This document shows, one piece after another, positions 28,745 to 37,305 of a stretch of DNA of 64,000 nt. Each line of letters starts with the position of its first letter. The stretch's first letter is position 1. This DNA comes from Candidatus Gemmiger stercoripullorum. GTDB taxonomy: Bacteria; Bacillota; Clostridia; Oscillospirales; Ruminococcaceae. Where the stretch lies: the NCBI GenBank assembly GCA_019119365.1, contig DWXD01000014.1:1-64000 (forward strand), in the 5' to 3' direction. The notes beneath the pieces were generated by a model that was not told the origin of the DNA, made no database searches, and saw nothing but the letters and a program-made list of their open reading frames with translations. The translations under genes and the position numbers were made by a program.

Positions 28745-29143
28745 TTAATCACCCCTGCGCTCGAGCACCGCAAACGCAAGCGCCAGACCGCCGTCATGGC
28801 TCAGCGAAAGATGCGCCGTGAGGCGCTTTTCGGCCGCCCAGGCCGCCGCCGCGCCGGACAGCGCGTAGTACGGCGCGCCGCTTTCACGCCGCAGCACGGC
28901 GATCTCGGCGAGCGCAAAGCCGCCCAGCCCCACGCCGCAGGCTTTCAGGAATGCTTCCTTGGCGGCGAAGTTGGCGGCGGCGGTCTCCCAGCGGGCCTTG
29001 CCGCTGCGCGCGGCGAGCAGGGCCTGCTCCTGCGCCGAAAAAACGCGGTGCAAAAACGCCTCGCGCTGCAGGCAGCGCTCCATGCGGGCGGACTGGCACA
29101 GGTCGGTCCCGATGCCAAAGATCCCGGCTGTTTCAGCGCACAT
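28745..29143 (-). CDS. acpS: Holo-[acyl-carrier-protein] synthase
   Basis: A 132-residue AcpS-type phosphopantetheinyl transferase that activates ACP for fatty acid synthesis. Visible motifs are GIFGIGTDLCQSARMER with the metal Asp, FSAQEQALLAAR, the WETAAANFAAKEAFLKACG motif with the second metal ligand, and HLSLSHDGGLALAFAVL. The ATG at 29143 overlaps the last 11 bases of the nitroreductase gene and has GGAAGG at normal distance; the in-frame ATG at 29152 is too close to that site. Confidence 0.92.
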   Translation of the reverse strand: MCAETAGIFGIGTDLCQSARMERCLQREAFLHRVFSAQEQALLAARSGKARWETAAANFAAKEAFLKACGVGLGGFALAEIAVLRRESGAPYYALSGAAAAWAAEKRLTAHLSLSHDGGLALAFAVLERRGD

Positions 29144-29669
29144 AGGTGACATAGCCTTCCTTGCGCGGGGCGGCGGGCTTCTCCCCTTCCGGCGCGGGAT
29201 AGCCGAGGATGCAGTTGCCGATGCCCTCCAGGCGTTCGGCGTTGGGCACGCCCCATTTTTGCAGCAGGGCCTTGCCTTCGGCGGTGGCGAACACCTCTTT
29301 GGCGCGGTGTATCCAGCAGCTGCCCAGCCCCAGGCTGGCGGCGGCGTTGAGCAGGTTGCCCATCACAAGGCTGCCGTCGTACTGGTATGTACCGCAGGCG
29401 GTATCTGCCAGCACGACGAGCACGGTGAGTGCGCCGTAGAACGGGTCGCCGTCAGAGCCCATGATGGCGGCATTCATGCGGGAAAGTTCGTCCCGCGCGG
29501 CTTTGTCCTGCACGGCGACGATGACCGGGCTCTGGCGGCCCATGCCGGTGGGGGCAAACGTCCCGGCCTGCAGCACGGCGTCCAGCGTTTCGGCGTCCAC
29601 CTGGCGGTCAAGGTACGCGCGGCAGCTGCGGCGCGTTTCGAGGGTATGCAGGGTCTCGTTGGTCAACAT
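29133..29669 (-). CDS. Nitroreductase-family FMN oxidoreductase
   Basis: A 178-residue flavoenzyme of the nitroreductase superfamily. The N-terminal FMN-binding ETRRSCRAYLDRQV, the GTFAPTGMGRQSPVIVAV segment and the GNLLNAAASLGLGSCWI helix are characteristic; the end has EGIGNCILGYP. These enzymes reduce quinones, nitro compounds or flavins with NAD(P)H; the true substrate cannot be told. It is the first gene of a minus-strand group with acpS and mazF. The ATG at 29669 follows AAAGGTGG. Confidence 0.88.
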   Translation of the reverse strand: MLTNETLHTLETRRSCRAYLDRQVDAETLDAVLQAGTFAPTGMGRQSPVIVAVQDKAARDELSRMNAAIMGSDGDPFYGALTVLVVLADTACGTYQYDGSLVMGNLLNAAASLGLGSCWIHRAKEVFATAEGKALLQKWGVPNAERLEGIGNCILGYPAPEGEKPAAPRKEGYVTYVR

Positions 29670-29753
29670 ACAGATTCCACCTTTCTTTTGGCGTAAGCGG
29701 CGGACCGGCGCCCGCCGGGTTCACTCGCCGGTTTGTTTTGTATTGTTTATGTT

Positions 29754-29759
29754 ATTATA
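29754..29759 (-). promoter_or_regulatory. Extended -10 promoter of the nitroreductase-acpS-mazF group
   Basis: On the minus strand TGGTATAAT gives a perfect -10 with TG extension, 85 bases before the nitroreductase start. No clear -35. Confidence 0.55.
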
Positions 29760-29886
29760 CCACAAAGGAGGTCGCTGCGGCACACTTTTTTGGCGCAGGA
29801 TGCGGCAAAAATCGGTTTTTGGGCCGCCGGGGCGCATCGTTAACCAAAAGTTCATTTTTATTTTCCAAGATTTGACGTTCGAGACC

Positions 29887-29915
29887 TTGCAGTTTTGTAG
29901 GAATTACGGTATACT
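29887..29915 (+). promoter_or_regulatory. Promoter of pckA
   Basis: TTGCAG (29887-29892), 17-base spacer and TATACT (29910-29915), 45 bases before the ATG. A second -35-like TTGACG lies 15 bases further upstream. Confidence 0.68.
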
Positions 29916-29960
29916 AACCATGGTAAACGAAATACTGGGATACAAGGAGGTATTTCCCCA

Positions 29961-31565
29961 ATGAAAAACATTGACCTTACCAAATACGGTATCACCGGCA
30001 CCACCGAGATCGTGCACAACCCTTCTTATGAAGAGCTGTTCGCCGAGGAGACCAAGCCCGGCCTGGAAGGCTACGAGAAGGGCCAGGTCAGCGAACTGGG
30101 CGCCGTCAACGTGATGACCGGCATCTACACCGGCCGTTCCCCCAAGGACAAGTTCATCGTTATGGACGAGACCTCCAAGGACACCGTGTGGTGGACCACC
30201 CCCGAGTACAAGAACGACAACAAGCCCGCCAGCAAGGAAGCCTGGGCTGCCTGCAAGAAGCTGGCCATCGAAGAGCTTTCCAACAAGAAGCTGTATGTGA
30301 TGGACGTGTTCTGCGGCGCCAACAAGGACACCCGCATGGCCATCCGCTTCATCATGGAAGTGGCCTGGCAGGCGCACTTCGTTAAGAACATGTTCATCCA
30401 GCCCACCGCGGAAGAGCTCGAGAACTTTGAGCCCGACTTTATCTCCTTCAACGCCTCCAAGGCGAAGGTCGAGAACTACAAGGAGCTGGGCCTGAACTCT
30501 GAGACGGCCGTCGTCTTCAACCTCACCGACCGCGAGCAGGTCATCCTGAACACCTGGTACGGCGGCGAGATGAAGAAGGGCATGTTCTCGATGATGAACT
30601 ACTACCTGCCGCTCAAGGGCATGGCTTCGATGCACTGCTCCGCCAACACCGACATGAACGGCGAGAACACCGCCCTGTTCTTCGGTCTGTCCGGCACCGG
30701 CAAGACCACCCTTTCCACCGACCCGAAGCGTCTGCTGATCGGCGACGACGAACACGGCTGGGACGATAACGGCGTCTTCAACTTTGAGGGCGGCTGCTAT
30801 GCCAAGGTCATCGACCTGGACAAGGATTCCGAGCCCGACATCTACAACGCCATCAAGCGCAACGCCCTGCTGGAGAACGTCACGCTGGACGAAAACGGCA
30901 AGATCGACTTCCATGACAAGAGCGTGACCGAGAACACCCGCGTGTCCTATCCGATCGACCACATCGAGAAGATCGTGCGCCCGGTTTCCGCTGGTCCCGA
31001 CGCCAAGAACGTCATCTTCCTGTCCGCCGACGCCTTCGGCGTGCTGCCCCCGGTCTCCATCCTGACCCCGGAGCAGACCGAGTACTACTTCCTGTCCGGT
31101 TTCACCTCCAAGCTGGCCGGCACCGAGCGCGGCATCACCGAGCCCACCCCGACCTTCTCCGCCTGCTTCGGCCAGGCCTTCCTCGAACTGCATCCCACCA
31201 AGTATGCGGAGGAACTGGTCAAGAAGATGCAGAAGTCCGGCGCGAAGGCGTACCTCGTCAACACCGGCTGGAACGGCACCGGCAAGCGCATCTCCATCAA
31301 GGATACCCGCGGCATCATCGACGCGATCCTCGACGGCTCCATCAAGACTGCGCCGACCAAGACCATCCCCTACTTCAACTTTGAAGTGCCCACCGAGCTG
31401 CCCGGCGTTGACCCCGCCATCCTCGACCCGCGCGACACCTATGCCGACGCGGCCGAGTGGGATACCAAGGCCAAGGATCTGGCTTCCCGCTTCCAGAAGA
31501 ACTTCGTCAAGTACGAAAGCAACGAAGCCGGCAAGGCCCTTGTGCCCGCCGGTCCGCAGCTGTAA
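29961..31565 (+). CDS. pckA: Phosphoenolpyruvate carboxykinase (ATP)
   Basis: A 534-residue enzyme interconverting oxaloacetate and PEP with ATP/ADP. Features are [11 protein letters not shown] at the start, [16 protein letters not shown], the kinase P-loop [13 protein letters not shown] near residue 240, the metal-binding [10 protein letters not shown], and [17 protein letters not shown]. Length is normal. In gut anaerobes it often runs toward oxaloacetate and ATP gain, which is inference here. Codon use is more biased than its neighbours (mostly C- or G-ending), consistent with high expression. A strong AAGGAGG site and terminator flank it. Confidence 0.97.
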   Translation: MKNIDLTKYGITGTTEIVHNPSYEELFAEETKPGLEGYEKGQVSELGAVNVMTGIYTGRSPKDKFIVMDETSKDTVWWTTPEYKNDNKPASKEAWAACKKLAIEELSNKKLYVMDVFCGANKDTRMAIRFIMEVAWQAHFVKNMFIQPTAEELENFEPDFISFNASKAKVENYKELGLNSETAVVFNLTDREQVILNTWYGGEMKKGMFSMMNYYLPLKGMASMHCSANTDMNGENTALFFGLSGTGKTTLSTDPKRLLIGDDEHGWDDNGVFNFEGGCYAKVIDLDKDSEPDIYNAIKRNALLENVTLDENGKIDFHDKSVTENTRVSYPIDHIEKIVRPVSAGPDAKNVIFLSADAFGVLPPVSILTPEQTEYYFLSGFTSKLAGTERGITEPTPTFSACFGQAFLELHPTKYAEELVKKMQKSGAKAYLVNTGWNGTGKRISIKDTRGIIDAILDGSIKTAPTKTIPYFNFEVPTELPGVDPAILDPRDTYADAAEWDTKAKDLASRFQKNFVKYESNEAGKALVPAGPQL

Positions 31566-31605
31566 GCGGCCGCCCGCCGCCTGAACGGCAGCCAACAGAA
31601 CCGCA

Positions 31606-31643
31606 GAGCCCCTGCCCCGCTTTTGCCCGGCAGGGGCTTTTTG
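31606..31643 (+). terminator. Terminator of pckA
   Basis: AGCCCCTGCC and GGCAGGGGCT surround a 12-base loop and are followed by a TTTTT run. Confidence 0.92.
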
Positions 31644-31654
31644 CATGCTTTGCG

Positions 31655-31683
31655 TTGCGGCGGCGCGGCCGGCGTGGTATACT
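31655..31683 (+). promoter_or_regulatory. Promoter of the 132-residue protein gene and cca
   Basis: TTGCGG (31655-31660), 17-base spacer ending in TGG, and TATACT (31678-31683). Confidence 0.65.
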
Positions 31684-31712
31684 GTACGCAGAATGTTAGG
31701 GAGGGAGATATC

Positions 31713-32111
31713 ATGTATCAAGCAGGAGACGCCATGATCGAGGTGCGCGAGCTGCTCATCAAGGCGTTCGCATCGGCCTGGCGCGTGCGGGAAAGCGCGC
31801 TGCAGGCAACCGACCGGGACAGCTATATCCAGAGCAGCATCACCGTGATCGATACGCTGCAGGTCAGCCCCGAGATGATCTACGCCGAGGAAGGCCCCGG
31901 CCTGACCGACGGCGAGGAGCTGGACCACCTGGACGATCTTGTGCGCGCCGACGGCGTTTGGGTGTACTACGGCGTGCCGGAGGAGAGCTTTTTCCTTGTG
32001 ACCTGGATGGAAGACGCGGCGGCCGCGCAGCAGAAAGTCAGCGACCTGCAGGCGCAGGGCGGCTGTGTGGCCTGCGTGGTCGATTTAAGCGAAACATGGC
32101 GTTTTGACTGA
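31713..32111 (+). CDS. Hypothetical acidic protein upstream of cca
   Basis: A 132-residue soluble acidic protein. The N-terminal half is helical (MIEVRELLIKAFASAWRVRE), the second half has strand-helix patterns (GVWVYYGVPEESFFLVTWM, CVACVVDLSETWRFD). No membrane segment, no recognised motif. It has a strong GGGAGGGAG site, its own promoter, and cca begins 28 bases after its stop, so the two are likely co-transcribed. Function unknown. Confidence 0.75.
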   Translation: MYQAGDAMIEVRELLIKAFASAWRVRESALQATDRDSYIQSSITVIDTLQVSPEMIYAEEGPGLTDGEELDHLDDLVRADGVWVYYGVPEESFFLVTWMEDAAAAQQKVSDLQAQGGCVACVVDLSETWRFD

Positions 32112-32139
32112 CGCCGAAAAAAGTGAAAGGAGGCCGCCT

Positions 32140-33531
32140 GTGGAGACCAAACTGCAACTGCCCCTGCCGCCGGTGGTGGCTGCGCTGCTGCGCACGCTGC
32201 AGGCGGCCGGGCACCAGGCGTTCGTTGTGGGCGGCTGCGTGCGGGACAGCCTGCTTGGCCGCGCGCCGGAGGACTGGGATATCTGCACAAGCGCGCAGCC
32301 CGGCGAGGTCGAAGCGCTGTTCCAGGGCCGCCGCCTGCTGCTGAACGGGAAAAAGCACGGCACGGTGGCCGTGGTGGAAGGCGGCAAAAGCTGGGAGATC
32401 ACGACCTTCCGCTGCGACGGCGCCTATAGCGACGGCCGCCACCCAGACGCCGTGCGCTTTGTTCCCGATGTGCGGCAGGACCTGGCGCGGCGGGATTTCA
32501 CGGTTAACGCGATGGCCTGGTCCCCTGCCGCCGGTCTGGTCGACCCGTTTGGCGGGCAGGCGGACCTGCGCGCCGGGGTGCTGCGCTGTGTCGGCGACCC
32601 CAACGCCCGCTTTGCCGAGGACGCGCTGCGCGTGCTGCGCGCGCCGCGGTTTGCGGCGCAGCTGGGTTTTGCGCTGGAGCCGGGCACGGCCGCGGCCGCG
32701 CGGCGCTGCCGCGGCGGCGTTGCGCTGGTATCGCCGGAGCGCATTTTTACCGAGCTGGACAAGCTGCTGGCCGGGGCGCAGGCCGGGCGTGTGCTGGCGC
32801 AGTACGGGGAGATCCTGGCCGGGGCGCTGCCGGAGATCTTGCCCTGCATCGGCTGCACACAGCCGAGCCGCTGGCACTGTTATGACGTCTGGCAGCACAC
32901 GGCCGTGGCTGTGGGGGCGGTCGAAGCGCACGCACTGGCGCAGACGCTGACCGGCCACGGCGATGCGCGCGGCGCGCGCGTGCTGCGCTGGGCCGCGCTG
33001 CTGCACGACCTAGGCAAGCCCGCCTGCCGCACCGAGGACGCCGACGGCACGGCCCACTTCCCCGGGCACAACCAGCGCGGCGGACGCATGGCGCGGGAGA
33101 TCCTGCTGCGCCTGCGCGCGCCCGCCAGCCTGACCGAAGGCGCGGCGGCCCTGGTGGCCGTGCACGATGCGCCGCTGCCTGCCGCCGACGCGGACATCCT
33201 GCGGCTGCTGCACCGGCGCGGGGCGGTGTTTTTGCGGCGGCTGTGCCAGCTGAAACTGGCCGACCTGGCCGCCCACGCACAGAACGCGGCGGTCACAGCG
33301 CGCTGGCAGGAAGTCACGCAGTTTGCCGCCCGCATGGAGACGCTGGCCGCAGACGGCTGCTACCGGCTGGACCGGCTGGCCGTGAACGGCGGCGATGTGC
33401 TGGCTGCGGGCCTGCGCCCCGGCCCGGCCGTGGGGCAGGCGCTGGACATCCTGCTCAACGCCGTGATGGACGGCACGCTGCCCAACGAGCGCACAGCGCT
33501 GCTGGCTGCGCTGCAGCGCGGGTTCTTATAA
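32140..33531 (+). CDS. cca: CCA tRNA nucleotidyltransferase with HD domain
   Basis: A 463-residue class II nucleotidyltransferase that adds or repairs the tRNA 3' CCA end. The catalytic head has AFVVGGCVRDSLLGRAPEDW with the following DIC (the Asp pair of the active site), then KKHGTVAVVEGGKSWEITTF, RRDFTVNAMAW and the ERIFTELDKLL neck; the C-terminal half has an HD domain (RWAALLHDLGKPACR). GTG at 32140 is chosen because AAAGGAGG lies six bases before it; an in-frame TTG at 32104 overlaps the preceding gene. Both tRNA genes in this window already encode CCA, so repair is the likely duty for them. Confidence 0.95.
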   Translation: METKLQLPLPPVVAALLRTLQAAGHQAFVVGGCVRDSLLGRAPEDWDICTSAQPGEVEALFQGRRLLLNGKKHGTVAVVEGGKSWEITTFRCDGAYSDGRHPDAVRFVPDVRQDLARRDFTVNAMAWSPAAGLVDPFGGQADLRAGVLRCVGDPNARFAEDALRVLRAPRFAAQLGFALEPGTAAAARRCRGGVALVSPERIFTELDKLLAGAQAGRVLAQYGEILAGALPEILPCIGCTQPSRWHCYDVWQHTAVAVGAVEAHALAQTLTGHGDARGARVLRWAALLHDLGKPACRTEDADGTAHFPGHNQRGGRMAREILLRLRAPASLTEGAAALVAVHDAPLPAADADILRLLHRRGAVFLRRLCQLKLADLAAHAQNAAVTARWQEVTQFAARMETLAADGCYRLDRLAVNGGDVLAAGLRPGPAVGQALDILLNAVMDGTLPNERTALLAALQRGFL

Positions 33532-33548
33532 CAGGCCATGTCATATGG

Positions 33549-33583
33549 AAAAGCGGCCCCCGCCGGTGGCGGGGCCGCTTTAC
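33549..33583. terminator. Bidirectional terminator between cca and the glycosyltransferase gene
   Basis: AAGCGGCCCC pairs with GGGGCCGCTT with flanking A and T residues; the two genes converge on it. Confidence 0.85.
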
Positions 33584-33594
33584 ACTTGTTTGGA

Positions 33595-34614
33595 TCAGTT
33601 GAACTTGAAGATCTTCTGCGCGACGCGGTAGCCCCACAGGGTCACGGCGCGGCCGCCTTTGCCGGGCAGGTTGCAGGCCCCCGCAACCGAGAGCAGGCAG
33701 CGCTTGTAGACGCGGCGGTCGTGCAGCTTGAGGAACTGCCAGAGCTCCTTTTTCTTCTGCAGGGCTTCGGGGGTGCCGTCCATGGTCAGGAAAACGCTGG
33801 AGATCGTCATCATCATGGACAGATAGTTGAACATATAGGCGCGCAGCTTTTTCTGTTCCGGCGGCAGGCGGTAGAGGTCGACCGCCGTGATCATCAGCTT
33901 GGTCACGCGCAGCTGCTGGTCAACGCGCTTGACCATGACCTTCTCGTTGACGCTCTGGTCCTCGCGGCCGATGAAGTAGCGGTAGAGGTCGAGGTCCATA
34001 TAATACAGCTTTTTGCAGTGCGGCAGCGGCAGATAGACAAAAATGTTGTCCACATAGAACGTGTGTTTGGGCAGGCGCAGGCCGCAGGCGCGCAGAATCT
34101 CGGTGCGGTAGATGACGCTGTGCATCAGGATGTTCTGGCTGGGCGGAAAGCGGCCGATGTCCGCCCAGGTAAACAGGCGGTCGGCGGGCAGCACGCCGGT
34201 GTAACGCACCGTGTGGCTGGTGTTGTCCACCGTATGTTCATAGACATAATTGCACAGCAGCAGGTCGACCGGCTCCGGCATGGCGGCAAACTCGCGCAGT
34301 TTTTCCATAACACGGGCAAGCGATTCGCCGTCGAGCCAGTCGTCCGAATCGACGACCTTGAAGTAAAGCCCCTGCGCGTTGCGGATGCCCTGGTTGACGC
34401 CCTCGCCATGGCCGCCGTTCTCCTGGTGGATCACGCGGATGATGTCGGGATATTTTTCGGCCCAGGCGTCGGCAATGGCGCCGGTCTCGTCTTTGGAACC
34501 ATCGTCCACCAGGATGATCTCGGCTTCGGGCCCGGCGGGCAGCAGCGTTTCGATGCAGCGGTCCATATAGGCCGCCGAGTTATAGCAGGGCACTGTGAAT
34601 GTGATCAGTTTCAT
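33595..34614 (-). CDS. Glycosyltransferase family 2
   Basis: A 339-residue GT-A-fold transferase. The N-terminus has the family pattern FTVPCYNSAAYMDRCIETLL, the nucleotide-binding EIILVDDGSKDETGAIAD, the ENGGHGEGVNQGIRNA segment and the metal-binding DSD in KVVDSDDWLDGES near residue 100. The C-terminal third is helical with an amphipathic basic end (GGRAVTLWGYRVAQKIF) that could touch the membrane. Donor and acceptor are unknown; there is no capsule or teichoic acid cluster around it. The ATG follows GAGGAGAG. Confidence 0.9.
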   Translation of the reverse strand: MKLITFTVPCYNSAAYMDRCIETLLPAGPEAEIILVDDGSKDETGAIADAWAEKYPDIIRVIHQENGGHGEGVNQGIRNAQGLYFKVVDSDDWLDGESLARVMEKLREFAAMPEPVDLLLCNYVYEHTVDNTSHTVRYTGVLPADRLFTWADIGRFPPSQNILMHSVIYRTEILRACGLRLPKHTFYVDNIFVYLPLPHCKKLYYMDLDLYRYFIGREDQSVNEKVMVKRVDQQLRVTKLMITAVDLYRLPPEQKKLRAYMFNYLSMMMTISSVFLTMDGTPEALQKKKELWQFLKLHDRRVYKRCLLSVAGACNLPGKGGRAVTLWGYRVAQKIFKFN

Positions 34615-34718
34615 GGGTGTGCTTCTCTCCTCTTCGCAAGCATGGCCGCCCGGCGGGCGGCGGCGGGGCGCGCCGCCCCGCCGGGCGCTGTCCCCTGCCC
34701 TTTGGCAGGCTGCGCCCT

Positions 34719-34724
34719 TTTATA
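34719..34724 (-). promoter_or_regulatory. Extended -10 promoter of the glycosyltransferase gene
   Basis: On the minus strand TGCTATAAA gives a TG-extended -10; the leader from there to the ATG at 34614 is about 100 bases and very GC-rich. Confidence 0.45.
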
Positions 34725-34743
34725 GCATACCTGTTTTCAGGCA

Positions 34744-34790
34744 AAAAAACAAGGCCAAACGGTGCAAAATTGCACCGTTCGGCCTGTTTT
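34744..34790. terminator. Terminator after the 43-residue ORF
   Basis: AACGGTGCAA pairs with TTGCACCGTT, extended by AGGCC/GGCCT and A/T runs on both sides. Confidence 0.8.
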
Positions 34791-34823
34791 GAATGAATTT
34801 TGTGCAGCGATGCGGGAAGCCCC

Positions 34824-34955
34824 TCAGAATTCATTGCGCTGGAACTCATGCACGCCGGACGGCATGACGTCGTTATAGACATCCTCCGGCAGGCCGTAGC
34901 TCCCATCACGCTGAATGACACCGCGCATCCATTGCATGATCATGTGCAGCTTCAT
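34824..34955 (-). CDS. 43-residue small protein
   Basis: A compact transcription unit: promoter at 35014-35042, AAGGGGG site, ATG at 34953-34955, TGA at 34824-34826, then a terminator. The product begins MKLHMIMQWMRGVIQRDGSY and ends VHEFQRNEF; it is a basic-amphipathic helix followed by a Pro/Gly-containing acidic part. No family recognised. The complete set of signals around so short an ORF makes it a good candidate for a real small protein. Confidence 0.65.
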   Translation of the reverse strand: MKLHMIMQWMRGVIQRDGSYGLPEDVYNDVMPSGVHEFQRNEF

Positions 34956-35013
34956 TATAGCGAACCCCCTTTTGGCTGCGGGGCGTATCTTCCGCGCCCC
35001 TTTCTTTATCTAT

Positions 35014-35042
35014 AGTATACCCGATGTGCACACAGAATGCAA
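35014..35042 (-). promoter_or_regulatory. Promoter of the 43-residue ORF
   Basis: On the minus strand TTGCAT (35037-35042), 17-base spacer, TATACT (35014-35019). Confidence 0.65.
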
Positions 35043-35130
35043 GCAGCGCTTTGTACAAACTTACAAAAGTTATTTGTATATTATCCACATTTTCGTTGTT
35101 GTGTACATGTGCAATCGGCGTTTGTCCGCG

Positions 35131-35244
35131 TTACGCGCACAGTTCGCGCCACGCCTCCTCCATCGTATCGGCGGAGAAAAGGAACTCGCCCGTGCTGTCG
35201 TACACTTCGATATGGCCGTTCACGTTCTTGAATTGGGTGGTCAT
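35131..35244 (-). CDS. 37-residue small protein
   Basis: An ORF with ATG at 35242-35244 after GAAAGGCAGG and TAA at 35131. The product includes TQFKNVNGHIEVYDSTGEFL followed by FSADTMEEAWRELCA: two short strands and a helix, strongly resembling a self-contained mini-domain. No cysteine motif beyond one Cys at the end. I do not have a function. The -10 at 35278-35283 supports transcription. Confidence 0.6.
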   Translation of the reverse strand: MTTQFKNVNGHIEVYDSTGEFLFSADTMEEAWRELCA

Positions 35245-35277
35245 GGGTACCGCCTGCCTTTCGCTTTTTCTGCTTTT

Positions 35278-35283
35278 ATTATA
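35278..35283 (-). promoter_or_regulatory. -10 element before the 37-residue ORF
   Basis: A perfect TATAAT on the minus strand, 34 bases before the ATG, with no good -35. It lies 30 bases after the stop of the upstream membrane protein gene. Confidence 0.45.
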
Positions 35284-35312
35284 GCGAAAGTGAAGGGTTA
35301 TAAACAGGACTT

Positions 35313-35753
35313 TCAGCTCTCGGCCGGGCAAATTGCATCCGGTTTTTGGGACCTTATCCCCGTACCCCCGGCACAGGCCACCCGGCGCGCGCCGCGCAGC
35401 CCGGCCAGCAGCCACAGGCAAAGCAGGAACCACAGCAGCGTGTATTTGGGGCAGACCAGCCCGGCCAGGTTGCCCCACTCGCCGCTGTAGTCCCACACTG
35501 GCACCCCCAGCAGCCGCGTGCAGAACAGCCCGAAAGCCAGCTCCACCAGCAGCACCCCGCCCGTGGCCCGCAGCGCCAGCGGCGCCAGCGGGCGGCCGCT
35601 GCGCTCCAGGCGGCAGAGCCCGCACAGGCACAGGCCCCCGGCAAAGAACATGGTCCAGTGGGTCATGCCGCGCCAGGCCAGCTCCACGCCCAGATACGCG
35701 GCGCCGCCCAGGATAAACACGGCGGCCGCCAGCCCCCTGCTTTTGTGCGCCAT
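35313..35753 (-). CDS. Putative ABC-transporter-permease-like small membrane protein
   Basis: A 146-residue protein with four hydrophobic segments at about residues 8-25, 30-48, 58-80 and 102-122. The conserved loop GVPVWDYSGEWGNLAG followed by KYTLLWFLLC fits the small 'putative ABC transporter permease' family of Firmicutes, in which no ATPase partner has been proven. The start at 35753 follows GGGAGGG by 8 bases; the ATG at 35774 has none. Oddly that ribosome binding site is inside the terminator hairpin of pncB. Confidence 0.65.
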   Translation of the reverse strand: MAHKSRGLAAAVFILGGAAYLGVELAWRGMTHWTMFFAGGLCLCGLCRLERSGRPLAPLALRATGGVLLVELAFGLFCTRLLGVPVWDYSGEWGNLAGLVCPKYTLLWFLLCLWLLAGLRGARRVACAGGTGIRSQKPDAICPAES

Positions 35754-35755
35754 AC

Positions 35756-35802
35756 AAAAAGCCCTCCCTGCCATTGTTGAACATAGTCTGTGCAGGGAGG
35801 GC
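35756..35802 (-). terminator. Terminator of pncB containing the next gene's ribosome binding site
   Basis: On the minus strand GCCCTCCCTGC, 20-base loop, GCAGGGAGGGC, then TTTTTG. The 3' arm includes GGGAGGG, used by the ORF starting at 35753. Confidence 0.8.
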
Positions 35803-35828
35803 GTGTTGTAATCGTTTTGTAACAGGTA

Positions 35829-37274
35829 CTATTTGGACAGCTTTTTCAGCAGCGCGCTGCGGGTATCCCAGAGTTTCTGGCTCAAGTCGACATAATAGCG
35901 GTGCGGGTTTTCAAAGCGCTTGACTTCGTCCCACAGCGTATTGACCTGCGCTTTGCAGAATTTGCGGATATCGTTCAGGCTCGGCGACTGGTAAACACAC
36001 TCGCCGTAGGAATAGATCTGCGTGGAAAGGCAGCGCGCCGTACAGTTGACGTAGGTACGTTCCTTCCAGGTTTCGACCGGGTCAAACAGCGTGATGCCGT
36101 GTTTGGTCTCAACGCTCTCGTCCGCCATGGTGATGAGATCGGCCATGGCCTTGCCGTCCTCGTCATAGATGCGCCAGACTTTTTTCAGGCACGGGATGGT
36201 CGTTTTCTCGGCGCTTTCGCTCAGCTTCATCTTGGGGGTATAGCTGCCGTCTTCTTCCTTGACGGCGGCCAGCTTGTACACGCCGCCGAACACCGGCTCG
36301 CTCTTGGCTGTGATCATATTTTCACCGATGCCGAAGCTGTCCACGCGCGAGCCCTGCAGGATCAGGTCCCGCACAAGGTATTCGTCCAGGCTGTTGGACG
36401 CGCAGATCGGGCAGTCCTGGTAACCGGCTTCGTCCAGCATGCGGCGGGCTTTTTTGGACAGGTACGCAATGTCGCCGGAGTCGATGCGGATGCCCTTGGG
36501 GCGCTTGCCCATCGGCTTGAGGACCTCGTCAAACACCTTGATCGCATCGGGCACGCCGTGGCGCAGCACGTTGTAGGTGTCCACAAGCAGCACGCAGGCG
36601 TCGGGGTACAGCTCGGCGTATTTTTTGAACGCCTCATACTCGCTGGGGAACATCTGCACCCAGGCATGGGCCATGGTGCCGGACGCCGGGATGCCGAAAT
36701 CGCGCGCGGCCATCACGCAGGAGGTAGAGCCGCAGCCGCCGATGTACGCGGCGCGCGCGCCGAAGTAGGCGGCGTCGTACCCCTGGGCGCGGCGGGCGCC
36801 GAATTCCATGACCGGCCGCCCCGCCGCCGCGCGGACGATGCGGTTGGATTTGGTCGCGATCAGGCACTGGTGGTTGAAGGTGACGAGCAGCAGCGTTTCA
36901 AGCAGCTGACATTCGATGGCCGGGCCCTCGACCGTGACGATGGGCTCCTGCGGGAAGATCGGCACGCCCTCCTCAATGGCCCAGATATTGCAGTGCAGCT
37001 TGAAGTGGGCGAGGTAGTCGAGAAATTCTTCGCGGAAGATCCCGGCGCTGCGCAGGTAGGCGATATCCTCCGGCGTGAAGCGGAGGTTGTTCACAGCGTC
37101 CATGAACTGCTGCAGGCCCGCCATGATCGCGTAGCCGCCGCCATCCGGCACACGGCGGAAGAACATGTCAAAGACGGCGATCTTATCGCGGTAGCCTTCC
37201 TCGAAGTACCCGGCCGACATGGTCAGCTCGTAAAAATCTGTCATTGTTGTCAGGTTGCGGCGTACATCCAGCAT
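35829..37274 (-). CDS. pncB: Nicotinate phosphoribosyltransferase
   Basis: A 481-residue enzyme of NAD salvage making nicotinate mononucleotide. Family features are the start LTTMTDFYELTMSAGYFEEG, MEFGARRAQGYDAAYFGARA, the catalytic-region GTMAHAWVQMFPSEYEAF, LLVDTYNVLRHGVPDAI and GIRIDSGDIAYLSKKAR, with DSFGIGENMITAKSEP near residue 315. It starts 31 bases after the D,D-carboxypeptidase gene stop and is probably co-transcribed with it. The ATG has an AAAGGAAG site. Confidence 0.95.
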   Translation of the reverse strand: MLDVRRNLTTMTDFYELTMSAGYFEEGYRDKIAVFDMFFRRVPDGGGYAIMAGLQQFMDAVNNLRFTPEDIAYLRSAGIFREEFLDYLAHFKLHCNIWAIEEGVPIFPQEPIVTVEGPAIECQLLETLLLVTFNHQCLIATKSNRIVRAAAGRPVMEFGARRAQGYDAAYFGARAAYIGGCGSTSCVMAARDFGIPASGTMAHAWVQMFPSEYEAFKKYAELYPDACVLLVDTYNVLRHGVPDAIKVFDEVLKPMGKRPKGIRIDSGDIAYLSKKARRMLDEAGYQDCPICASNSLDEYLVRDLILQGSRVDSFGIGENMITAKSEPVFGGVYKLAAVKEEDGSYTPKMKLSESAEKTTIPCLKKVWRIYDEDGKAMADLITMADESVETKHGITLFDPVETWKERTYVNCTARCLSTQIYSYGECVYQSPSLNDIRKFCKAQVNTLWDEVKRFENPHRYYVDLSQKLWDTRSALLKKLSK

Positions 37275-37305
37275 GGCGCAGACTTCCTTTCGGTATGGGA
37301 TCGTT

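Noticed and set aside
29904-31928. Minus-strand open frame of 674 codons opposite pckA
   Set aside because: Antisense to pckA and crosses its promoter and terminator; no motifs.
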